From Myxococcales bacterium (lineage in GTDB: Bacteria > Myxococcota_A > Bradymonadia > UBA7976 > UBA1532), in NCBI GenBank assembly GCA_020633465.1, contig JACKDN010000017.1, positions 62,001-126,000 on the forward strand: DNA of 64,000 nucleotides. The letters are read 5' to 3'. The notes under the pieces are model-generated. The model was not told the origin of the DNA, made no database searches, and saw nothing but the letters and a program-made list of their open reading frames with translations. How positions within the stretch are numbered: position 1 is the stretch's first letter; every line of letters begins with the position of its first letter. The position numbers were made by a program, and so were the translations under genes. Below are positions 36,233-44,889 of this stretch, piece by piece.

Positions 36233-37635
36233 AGCGACTCCACGAACGCCACCAGCGCGGCGCGCTCCTCGGCGGACATCGCCCGGAAGGCCTCGCGCGC
36301 CGCCTCGCCCTCACCGCCGTGCCACAGGATGGCCTCGGCCACACCGTCGGCCCGCCCGTCGTGCAGCAGCCGGGTGTGCCCATTCACTGCCTGGAACAGC
36401 CCGACGCCCCACAGCGGCGGCGTGCGCCACTCGCGGCCCTCGGCCACGAACACCGGCCGCTCGTCGCTCAGCTCGGGCCCCATGTCGTGCAGCAGCAGAT
36501 CGGTGTAGGGCCAGATGTGCTGATCGGCCAGCGCCGCCGGCTCGGCGTCCTTCGCGGTGCGATGATCGGGCACGTGGCAGGCCGCGCACCCCGCCTCGGT
36601 GAACAGCGCGCCGCCGCGCCGCACCTGCGGATCGTCGGCCTTGCGCCGGATGGGCACCGCCAGCATCCGGCTGTAGAGCACGGTGCGCTCGAAGGCGTCC
36701 GGATCGATGTCCGTCGCGCTGTCGCCGGTCTCACTGCCGCGCGGGCGCGCCTTGCAGTCGGCCTGCGCGTCGGTGCACTCGCCCTCCGGGAAGACCGGCG
36801 AGGTGATGCCCATGTCGCCCAGGAACGCGCCGGCCACCTGCTGCCGCACGCTGGGCTGATCGCCCTTCCACCCGAAGCGCCCGATGCGCAGCGCCGCGTG
36901 CGTCACGTCCCACACCCGGTTCGGCCGGCCGCTGATGCCGTCGCCGTCCGCGTCGTCGGGATCGGCCAGCGCCTCGAGGCGCGCGTCGGGGATCGCCTCG
37001 AGCAGGCCCAGGCCGATGATCTGGGGCGCGACGCGCGGTGACACCCTGAGATCGTCGGCGAAGGGCCCGTAGGCGGGGTCGTCGAGGTGGTAGGTGGGCG
37101 CGGCCAGCGTGTAGGGCGTGCCGTCCGCGTAGGCGCCTTCGACCGTCGCCCAGGTGACGCGCGGCGACGCCTCGGCCGCCACGTCGGGCAGGGCGAAGGG
37201 CTGCAGCTGCCCGCCGTAGACGGGATCGGGCGCCGGGCCGCCGACGGCGTCGGTGCCCGGCACGCTCAGCCGCAGCAGCAGGCCGAGGAAGGGCTCGTCG
37301 GAGGTGGCCGGCGGCGCGCCGCGGCCGTCGCGCAGGTGGCACGCCGCGCACGAGCGCGCGTTGAACAGCGGCCCCAGCCCGTCGCGCCGCCCGGTGGACG
37401 CCGGCGCCTCGACCCACGCCTGGTTGAAGAAGCTGTTGCCCGCGTAGAACAGCGCCTCGTCGTCGGGCGAGATGTTCGTCGCCGGCTTGATGAAGGCGTT
37501 GCGACCGCCCAGGAGGGCGTTGGTGGTGTCACCGCCGGCCATCCAGACGACGGGCGCCGCCTCGTCCGGGGTGTCGTCGCAGCCGACCGCCGCCAGGGCG
37601 GCGCCGCAGCACAAGAGGCGGGTGAGCGCGCGCAT
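36229..37635 (-). CDS. Di-heme c-type cytochrome / thiol-oxidoreductase-like lipoprotein
   Basis: A 468-residue periplasmic protein. Signal with lipobox AAVGC, then two heme-binding motifs, CAACHLRD and CAACHVPD, in a fold like the di-heme oxidoreductases found with imelysin genes. Other family features are LFNARSCAACH, GGQLQPFALP, GRPNRVWDV and LWGVGLFQAVNGHTRLLHDGRA near the C-terminus. The ATG at 37635 has GGAGGA six bases upstream. Together with imelysins and the HTTM protein it probably takes part in iron uptake or redox handling at the envelope. Exact reaction unknown. Confidence 0.87.
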   Translation of the reverse strand: MRALTRLLCCGAALAAVGCDDTPDEAAPVVWMAGGDTTNALLGGRNAFIKPATNISPDDEALFYAGNSFFNQAWVEAPASTGRRDGLGPLFNARSCAACHLRDGRGAPPATSDEPFLGLLLRLSVPGTDAVGGPAPDPVYGGQLQPFALPDVAAEASPRVTWATVEGAYADGTPYTLAAPTYHLDDPAYGPFADDLRVSPRVAPQIIGLGLLEAIPDARLEALADPDDADGDGISGRPNRVWDVTHAALRIGRFGWKGDQPSVRQQVAGAFLGDMGITSPVFPEGECTDAQADCKARPRGSETGDSATDIDPDAFERTVLYSRMLAVPIRRKADDPQVRRGGALFTEAGCAACHVPDHRTAKDAEPAALADQHIWPYTDLLLHDMGPELSDERPVFVAEGREWRTPPLWGVGLFQAVNGHTRLLHDGRADGVAEAILWHGGEGEAAREAFRAMSAEERAALVAFVESL

Positions 37636-37666
37636 GCGTCGTCCTCCGGGGCCCAGGTCCGCGCCG

Positions 37667-38848
<1,182 letters not shown>

Positions 38849-38890
38849 GCGATCTCCTTCGGGGTCTCGGCCCTGTCGTGTGCGGCGCCG

Positions 38891-38919
38891 ATTGTATGAA
38901 GTTGAAAACCATTTTCAAC
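38891..38919 (-). promoter_or_regulatory. Imelysin-operon promoter with Fur-box-like palindrome
   Basis: Minus-strand TTGAAA (38913-38918) and TACAAT (38891-38896) are 16 bases apart. Over the -35 and spacer lies GTTGAAAA-CCA-TTTTCAAC (38901-38919), a perfect 8-bp inverted repeat very like a 19-bp Fur box. Fur with iron would block the -35. The same palindrome also sits before the divergent PolX/PHP gene. Confidence 0.75.
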
Positions 38920-38959
38920 AAGTGATTGTACCGATGCCGCCGACAGGGGGCTTTGGGGG

Positions 38960-38968
38960 TGCTACCGT
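38960..38968 (+). promoter_or_regulatory. Extended -10 element before the PolX/PHP gene
   Basis: TGCTACCGT at 38960-38968 fits the extended -10 pattern TGnTAnnnT. No -35 is apparent 17 bases upstream. The same octamer GCTACCGT occurs before the glycosidase gene (40671-40678). Confidence 0.35.
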
Positions 38969-38990
38969 CGGGCCCGACGCGGGAGGAGCG

Positions 38991-40652
38991 ATGAGCCGAC
39001 GGGACGTGTACGACGCGCTGGGCGCGCTGGCTTTCGGGTACGGCGTGCTCGACGACCGCCGGGCGCGCACCTACGCCTCGGCGCAGCGGGCGCTGCGGGG
39101 CGTGAAGGACGATCTCGGCGAGGCGCTGGCGTCCGGGCGGCTGGCCGAGGTCAAGGGGGTGGGCCCCAAGGTGCTGGGCATCGTGCGCGACGTCCTGGCC
39201 GGCGATGAGCCGGCGGCGCTGGCCGACGTGCGCGCCCGCGTGCCGGCGGGGCTGTTCGCCATCGGCCGCATCCGCGGCCTGGGGCCGGCGAAGGTGCGCG
39301 CGCTGTGGCAGGCGCTCGACATCACCTCGCCGGCCGAGCTCGAGTACGCCTGCAAGGAGAACCGGCTGCTCGATCTCGAGGGCTTCGGCGCCCGCAGCCA
39401 GGCCGCCATCTGCGAGGGGCTGGCGTTGCTCCGGGCGCGGGAGGGGCTGTGCCGCCTGGACGAGGCGTGGGCCGAGGCCAACGAGGCCCTGGCCCTGCTG
39501 CGCGCGCACCCGGACGTCGTCGACGCGGCGCTGGTGGGCGCGGCGCGGCGTGGCCTGGAGGCGGTGCCGGGGGTGGATCTGCTGGTGGCCGGCCCCGAGG
39601 CGGCGGTCCGCGCGGCCCTCGGCGACGCGGCGCCGCGCGTCGAGCGGCGGCTGCACACCTGCGCCGCCGACGCCTTCGGCTTCGCGCGGGCCTGGCACAC
39701 GGCCGACGCCGGCCACCGCGAGGCGCTCGCGGCGCGCGCCGGCGCGGCGGGCCTGACGTTGGACGCCGACGGCCTGCGCGGCCCGCAGGGCGCCGTGCCC
39801 GTGCCCGACGAGGCCGCCCTGTACGCCGCGTTGGGCCTGCACCTGCCGCCGGCCGAGGTGCGCGAGGGCGAGCAGGGCCTCTGGCCGATCGACGCGCCGG
39901 CGCCGCGCCTGCTGCGGCGCGACGATCTGGTCGGCGCGCTGCACAACCACACGGTGGCGTCGGACGGCGTCGACACCGCCGAGGGTATGCGCGACGCCGC
40001 CGCGGCCCGGGGCCTGCGTTGGCTGGGCATCTCGGATCACAGCGTCACCGCGGCCTACGCGCACGGGCTCGAGCCCGAGCGGCTCGAGCGCCAGGCCGAG
40101 ATGCTGCGCGGCCTCGGCGGCCCCTGCGCCGTTCTGGCGGGCGTCGAGAGCGACATCCTGCAGGACGGCGCGCTGGACTACGCGCCCGAGGTGCTGGGCG
40201 GGCTCGACTTCGTCGTCGCGTCGGTGCACACCCGCTACGGGCACGGCCGCGAGGCCGAGACCGCGCGCATGGTCGCGGCGGCGTCGAACCCGTACACCGA
40301 CGTCATCGGACACCCGACGGGCCGCCTGGTGCTGGGGCGGCCGCCCAACGACTTCGACGTCGACGCGCTGCTCGACGCCTGCGCCGCCAGCGGCTGCGCC
40401 GTCGAGCTGAACGCCAGCCCGCAACGTCTCGATCTGAAAGAGGAACACCTGCGTGCGGCCAAGGCGCGGGGCGTGACGGTGTCGATCGCCGCGGACGCCC
40501 ACCGCGCCGACGGCCTGGACGCGCTGGGCTTCGGCGTGGTGCAGGCGCGGCGGGCGGGGCTGGGCCCCGACGACGTGCTGAACACGAGGTCGGAGGACGC
40601 CCTGCGCGACTGGCTTCGCGCGCGGCGGGCGCGCGCGGGCGCGGCGCGCTGA
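38991..40652 (+). CDS. PolX-type protein with PHP phosphoesterase domain; polymerase site degenerate
   Basis: A 553-residue protein with the layout of bacterial family X DNA polymerases: helix-hairpin-helix region (VKGVGPKVLG, IRGLGPAKVRALW), palm/thumb part, then a C-terminal PHP domain with metal-binding motifs LHNHTVASDG, GISDHSVT, AGVESDIL, SVHTRYG, GHPTGR and ADAHR. PHP domains of PolX give 3'-5' exonuclease or AP-endonuclease activity. The palm motif normally GDIDLLV reads PGVDLLVAG, so one catalytic aspartate is missing, and the thumb is shortened. I infer a repair nuclease more than a polymerase. ATG 38991 has GGGAGGAG upstream. It diverges from the iron operon. Confidence 0.85.
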   Translation: MSRRDVYDALGALAFGYGVLDDRRARTYASAQRALRGVKDDLGEALASGRLAEVKGVGPKVLGIVRDVLAGDEPAALADVRARVPAGLFAIGRIRGLGPAKVRALWQALDITSPAELEYACKENRLLDLEGFGARSQAAICEGLALLRAREGLCRLDEAWAEANEALALLRAHPDVVDAALVGAARRGLEAVPGVDLLVAGPEAAVRAALGDAAPRVERRLHTCAADAFGFARAWHTADAGHREALAARAGAAGLTLDADGLRGPQGAVPVPDEAALYAALGLHLPPAEVREGEQGLWPIDAPAPRLLRRDDLVGALHNHTVASDGVDTAEGMRDAAAARGLRWLGISDHSVTAAYAHGLEPERLERQAEMLRGLGGPCAVLAGVESDILQDGALDYAPEVLGGLDFVVASVHTRYGHGREAETARMVAAASNPYTDVIGHPTGRLVLGRPPNDFDVDALLDACAASGCAVELNASPQRLDLKEEHLRAAKARGVTVSIAADAHRADGLDALGFGVVQARRAGLGPDDVLNTRSEDALRDWLRARRARAGAAR

Positions 40653-40669
40653 AACCGGGCGCGGCGCCG

Positions 40670-40678
40670 TGCTACCGT
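40670..40678 (+). promoter_or_regulatory. Extended -10 element of the glycosidase gene
   Basis: TGCTACCGT (40670-40678) fits TGnTAnnnT. Transcription would start near 40685 and the ATG is at 40686, with no Shine-Dalgarno site, so the mRNA may be leaderless. Confidence 0.4.
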
Positions 40679-40685
40679 GCGCGCC

Positions 40686-43511
40686 ATGCGACGCACACGA
40701 GCGGGCGGTTGGGTGCTCGTCGGGCTGCTGGCCCTGGCGGGGTGTGACGACGGGGGCGCGGGCGACGGGCCGCCCCAGGACGCCTTTCGACCGGGCCCGA
40801 CCCAGGACGGAGGCGGCGGCCCGGACGGCGGCGGATCGGACGCCGCGCGGCCGCGCGACGGGGGCCCGATGCGGGACGCCGCGGCGCCGCGCGACGCCGG
40901 CCCGACGGGCGACGCGACCGTTCGGGACGCGGCGCCGCGCGACGACGCGGCGCCGCCTGCGCCTGACGGCGCGCCCCCCGGGGACGCCGCGCCGATGAGC
41001 GACGCCGCGCCGCCGCCGGGCGACTGCCCCGGCCCCGACGCGCCGGGCGGGGCGGACACCACGCGGTGGGTCGACGATCCCTACACCGCGACGGTCGAGG
41101 TGGCCGGCGCGGGCTGCCGGCGCACCTTCACGCTGCGCACCGACGCGCCCCTGCGCGACGCGCGGCCCGACAACCCCCGGGTGATCCGCGAGGCGCCGGG
41201 CCGGGCCTCGCTGCAGACTGGCCACGCGATGTTCGACGCGCTGTACGCCCTGGCGCTGACCGAGGTCGAAGAGAACAGCGTCGACGCCATCCGCGACGGC
41301 GCCTTCGACGAGGGCAACCCGCTGCCCTGTCCCCCGGGGGGCTGCTTCGAGACCGGGCGCCTGTGGAACTACGTGTGGACGCGCGACACCGCCTACGCGG
41401 TGGATCTGGGGCTGGCCGCCGTGGATCCCGTGCGCGCGGCGAACTCGCTCGGCTTCAAGCTCAGCGCGCGGCGCGAGGGGGGCGACCTGCAGATCGTGCA
41501 GGACACCGGCTCGGGCGGCTCGTACCCCATCTCGACCGATCGCGTGGTGTGGGCCCTCGGCGCGCGCACGCTGCTGCGCCACTGGGCGGGCGCCGAGGCC
41601 GACGCCTTCGCCGATCGGGCCTACGAGGCCATGGTGAACACGGCAGCCCACGACCGGGTGGTCGCCTTCGATCCCGCCGACGGCCTGTACCGCGGCGAGC
41701 AGTCCTTCCTCGACTGGCGCGAGCAGAGCTACCCGCCCTGGACGCGCGAGGACACCGTGCACCTGGGTATGTCGAAGGCGCTGTCGACCAACGTGGGGCA
41801 CTACCAGCTGCTGCGGCTGCTGGCCGAGCTGGCCGAGACGCGGGACGCCGACGCAGCCGAGACCTACGCGGCGCAGGCCGAGGCCCTGCGGCAGGCCATC
41901 CGCGATCGGCTGTGGCTCGAGGGCGAGGGGCAGCTGAGCAGCTTCGTCACCACGGGGCTCGATCCGGCGCCCGCGCGGCGCTTCGACCTGCTGGGGGCCG
42001 CGCTGGCGGTGCTGACCGAGGTGGCGACGCCGGCGCAGGCGGCGCGCATCGTCGCCGGCTACCCGCACACGGCGAAGGGGCCCCCGGTGCTGTGGCCGCA
42101 GCAGCAGGACATCGCCATCTACCACAACCGCGGCATCTGGCCCTTCGTCACCGCGTACTGGCTGAAGGCGGCGCGGGCGGTGGGCAACGCGGCGGTGGCC
42201 GACCACGCGCTGGCGTCGCTGGTGCGGGGCGCGGCGCTGAACCTGTCGAACATGGAGAACTTCGAGGCGGTCACCGGCGCCGCGTGGGTGGACGAGGGGC
42301 CGACCTCCGGGCCGGTGGTCAACAGCCAGCGCCAGCTCTGGTCGGTGGCGGGCTACCTCGCGGCGGTGCACGACGTCGTGTTCGGCCTCGACGCCGCCCC
42401 CGAGGGCCTGCGGGTGCGGCCCTTCGTGACGCCCTGGATGCGCGACACGCTGTTCGGCCACACGGATCGCGTGGCGCTGGTGGGCTATCGCTACCGGGGC
42501 GTGCCGCTGAACATCGTCCTGCGGCTGCCGCCGGTGGGCACCGGTCCGGCGCCCTTCGCGGTGCAGGGCTGGCGGCTCGACGCGCGGGATCTGCCGCGGC
42601 AGGCCGCGCTGCGCGCCGACCAGCTCGCCCCGGGCGCCGAGATCGAGGTCACGCTGGTGGCGGGCGAGGGGGACGGGGGCGACATCACGATCGTCGAGGA
42701 CACCGACGACTATCAGGCGCTCTTCGGGCCGCGTCCGCCGCGCATCACCGCCGTGGTCGCCGACGCCGGGGGCGGGCTGCGCATCAGCGCCGATCTGAAC
42801 GGCGAGGCCGCCGCCGACGTGACGCTGACCCTGTACCGCGACGGCGAGGCCATCGCGCGCGACGTGCCGGGGCAGGGGGCGGACGGGCTGCGCGATCCCG
42901 GCGTCGATCCCGCGGTCGACGGCCCCTGCTACACCGTCGAGGCCACCTTCGCGCGCACCGGCACGCACTCGCAGCACGCGGCGCCGGCCTGCTGGTGGGG
43001 GCCGGAGGCGGCGCGCATCGACACCTTCGACGCGACCACCTTCGAGGCGACCGGCGGCGAGCTGGTGACGAACCACGGGCGGATGCACTACCAGAACTGG
43101 GGCGACCCCGGGCACGCGCTGGTGGTGCCCGACTACCGGGCGCGCTTCACCGGGCCCCACCTGATCCAGGTGGAGGCGGGCAACGGGGCCGGCTCGATCA
43201 ACACGGGCGTCACCTGCGCGGTGAAGCGGGTGGACGTCGAAGAGGTCGACGGCGGCCAGGTGATCGGCGGCGGGTACCTGCTGATGCCGCACCTGGGCGC
43301 CTGGGATCGCTGGGCCGGCTCGTCCTTCGTCGAGGTCGACCTCGTGGCCGGCCGCGCCTATCGCATCGTCGTGCACGGCGACGCGCGGGCGGTGAACATG
43401 TCGGTCTTCGATCACTTCAGCCGCTACACCGGCGGCACGGGCGGTCGCAGCGGCGCCTTCAACCGGGTGAACATCGCGGCGCTGAAGGTGCTGGCGCGCA
43501 CCGGGCGCTGA
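40686..43511 (+). CDS. Secreted lipoprotein of the six-hairpin glycosidase type
   Basis: A 941-residue protein. Lipobox ALAGC at residues 16-20, then a DAAPRDAG-type linker of about 90 residues. The central (alpha/alpha)6 domain resembles GH37/GH63-like glycoside hydrolases: GRLWNYVWTRDTAYAVDLGLAA, YPISTDRVVWALGARTLL, WREQSYPPWTRED, WPQQQDIAIYHNRGIWPFVTAYW and a C-terminal beta domain ending with a sheet-rich module (VYGDARAVNMSVFDH-like). The acidic residues in WTRD and the WVDEGP region could be catalytic. Substrate unknown; an extracellular alpha-glycosidase is likely. GTG 40677 is an alternative start. Confidence 0.8.
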   Translation: MRRTRAGGWVLVGLLALAGCDDGGAGDGPPQDAFRPGPTQDGGGGPDGGGSDAARPRDGGPMRDAAAPRDAGPTGDATVRDAAPRDDAAPPAPDGAPPGDAAPMSDAAPPPGDCPGPDAPGGADTTRWVDDPYTATVEVAGAGCRRTFTLRTDAPLRDARPDNPRVIREAPGRASLQTGHAMFDALYALALTEVEENSVDAIRDGAFDEGNPLPCPPGGCFETGRLWNYVWTRDTAYAVDLGLAAVDPVRAANSLGFKLSARREGGDLQIVQDTGSGGSYPISTDRVVWALGARTLLRHWAGAEADAFADRAYEAMVNTAAHDRVVAFDPADGLYRGEQSFLDWREQSYPPWTREDTVHLGMSKALSTNVGHYQLLRLLAELAETRDADAAETYAAQAEALRQAIRDRLWLEGEGQLSSFVTTGLDPAPARRFDLLGAALAVLTEVATPAQAARIVAGYPHTAKGPPVLWPQQQDIAIYHNRGIWPFVTAYWLKAARAVGNAAVADHALASLVRGAALNLSNMENFEAVTGAAWVDEGPTSGPVVNSQRQLWSVAGYLAAVHDVVFGLDAAPEGLRVRPFVTPWMRDTLFGHTDRVALVGYRYRGVPLNIVLRLPPVGTGPAPFAVQGWRLDARDLPRQAALRADQLAPGAEIEVTLVAGEGDGGDITIVEDTDDYQALFGPRPPRITAVVADAGGGLRISADLNGEAAADVTLTLYRDGEAIARDVPGQGADGLRDPGVDPAVDGPCYTVEATFARTGTHSQHAAPACWWGPEAARIDTFDATTFEATGGELVTNHGRMHYQNWGDPGHALVVPDYRARFTGPHLIQVEAGNGAGSINTGVTCAVKRVDVEEVDGGQVIGGGYLLMPHLGAWDRWAGSSFVEVDLVAGRAYRIVVHGDARAVNMSVFDHFSRYTGGTGGRSGAFNRVNIAALKVLARTGR

Positions 43512-43552
43512 GGCGGGTTGCCGTCGCGCGGGCGCGGTGGCAGGCTCGGGCC

Positions 43553-43888
43553 ATGGCGACGCTCGGACGCAACGCGCCGTGCCACTGCGGCAGCGGCAAG
43601 AAGTACAAGCACTGTCACCTGGACGCGGACCGCGCCGCCAGCGGCGCGCCCGGCGTGCAGCGGCCCGAGGCCGATCCGCGACCGATCGGCGCCGCGCCCT
43701 ACGTCGTGCTGGGGGTCGGCGTCGTGGTGGCCATCGGGGTGGGCCTGTGGAAGGGCCTCGCGGCGGGGCTGGTGGTCGCCGCCGCCTGGGGGCTGGGGCT
43801 CGTCGCGTGGATGAGCTTCCGCGATCCGCCGCCGCCCAACGACAACCCGGGCAACCCGGCCGCGTTGGACTTCGGCCGGAAGGACTGA
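43553..43888 (+). CDS. Small SEC-C zinc-motif membrane protein
   Basis: A 111-residue protein. The N-terminus holds a SEC-C type zinc-binding motif, NAPCHCGSGKKYKHCH, similar to the metal-binding end of SecA. After a linker come hydrophobic stretches (YVVLGVGVVVAIGVGLW, LAAGLVVAAAWGLGLVAWMSF), two membrane helices, then a Pro/Asn-rich tail. Function unknown. There is no ribosome-binding site; TTGCCG at 43518 lies 35 bases upstream, a leaderless arrangement like that of several genes here. Confidence 0.78.
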   Translation: MATLGRNAPCHCGSGKKYKHCHLDADRAASGAPGVQRPEADPRPIGAAPYVVLGVGVVVAIGVGLWKGLAAGLVVAAAWGLGLVAWMSFRDPPPPNDNPGNPAALDFGRKD

Positions 43889-43898
43889 GGTCAGTCCT
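43881..43898. repeat. Palindrome spanning two convergent stop codons
   Basis: AGGACTGA (43881-43888) and TCAGTCCT (43891-43898) form a perfect 8-bp inverted repeat with a GG spacer. It covers the stop codons of the SEC-C and UspA genes. A loop of two bases is too short for a good RNA hairpin, so terminator function is uncertain. Confidence 0.5.
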
Positions 43899-44775
43899 CG
43901 GCGGGCTCGTCCTCGGGGGTCACCAGCACCGTGCACGGGGCGCCGGTGATGAGGCCGCGCGCGACGCTGCCGAGGAAGTCACCGAGGGCCGAGCGGTCGC
44001 CCTTGTGCCCGACCACGAGCAGATCCAGGTCGTGCCGCTCGGCGTAGCCCTCGAGCGAGCCCACCGGCGATCCCACCACCACCTCGAGCGTCGCCGCGTC
44101 GGGGCTGCCGAGGTGGACGCGGGCCAGCTGCTTCAGGCTCTCCATGCACTCGTCCACCATCGACTGCGTCGACGCCGGCACCACCAGATCGGGCAGGGCG
44201 GGCAGCTCCGGGATGTAGAGCACGTGCACCAGGTGCAGCCGGGCGCCGAGCGCGCTGGCGAGCTCGCTGGCCACGCGCAGGGCGGCCTCGGAGGTGGGCG
44301 AGAAGTCGACGGCGACGCCGACGCGCGCGTCCCCGGACACCGGCTTGGCGTCGGGGTGCACCACCGCGACCGGGCAGACGGGGCGGCTGACGAGCTGCTG
44401 CACCCGCGAGCCGATCAGCGTGCGCATCACGGCGCCCTTGCCGCTGCGCGCCATGGCGATCATGGCCGCGCCGTGGTCGGACACCATGTCCCGCATCGCC
44501 GAGTAGCAGTCGTCGACCTTGATGGCGACGTCGTCGGGGCCCCCGCTGGTCTCTTTGCGGAACCAGGTGTCCACCGCCTGGCGGGCCCCCTCCATCTTCT
44601 CGGGGTCGTCGAGCACCGCGTAGGCCGACGTCATCCAGCTGCGCAGACCGACCTCGATCACGTGGGCCGCCACCACCCGCAGCTCGAGGGCGTCGCCCAT
44701 CGCGCGGGCCCAGCGCGCGGCGGCGCCGGCGGCCTCGGACAGATCGGTCGCGGCGAGGATCGTGGTTCCCTTCAT
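43891..44775 (-). CDS. Tandem universal stress protein (UspA family)
   Basis: A 294-residue cytoplasmic protein with two Usp domains. Domain 1 (1-~140) begins TTILAATDLSEAAGAAARWA; domain 2 begins RVGVAVDFSPTSEAAL and ends in LDLLVVGHKGDRSALGDFLGSVARGLITGAPCTVLVT, close to the ATP-binding G-2x-G-9x-G pattern. Domain 1 has IGSRVQQLVSRPVCPVAVV in the equivalent place. Usp proteins support survival under stress; partners are unknown. ATG 44775 has GGAGG six bases upstream. A -10 like sequence, TATACT (minus, 44823-44828), lies upstream without an obvious -35. Confidence 0.9.
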   Translation of the reverse strand: MKGTTILAATDLSEAAGAAARWARAMGDALELRVVAAHVIEVGLRSWMTSAYAVLDDPEKMEGARQAVDTWFRKETSGGPDDVAIKVDDCYSAMRDMVSDHGAAMIAMARSGKGAVMRTLIGSRVQQLVSRPVCPVAVVHPDAKPVSGDARVGVAVDFSPTSEAALRVASELASALGARLHLVHVLYIPELPALPDLVVPASTQSMVDECMESLKQLARVHLGSPDAATLEVVVGSPVGSLEGYAERHDLDLLVVGHKGDRSALGDFLGSVARGLITGAPCTVLVTPEDEPAED

Positions 44776-44889
44776 CGGTCGCCTCCGGGCCTTGGGCGGG
44801 CGTCCCACCGCCGCCGGGCGCGAGTATAACCCAGGGCTGGCGGCGACGCCCGGTTGAACCCGAGGGGCGACAGGGGGGACCATGCGCCC
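44776..44889. promoter_or_regulatory. Divergent promoter region between the UspA and Cys-rich lipoprotein genes
   Basis: Holds the minus-strand -10 candidate TATACT (44823-44828) for uspA and, on the plus strand, TTGAAC (44854-44859) 36 bases before the ATG of the lipoprotein gene. The corresponding -10 (around 44877) is poor. Confidence 0.35.

Noticed and set aside
38891..38930. Classical transcription terminator at GTTGAAAA/TTTTCAAC
   Set aside because: The arms are AT-rich with a 3-base spacer and lie between divergent genes, where a Fur-type operator fits better.
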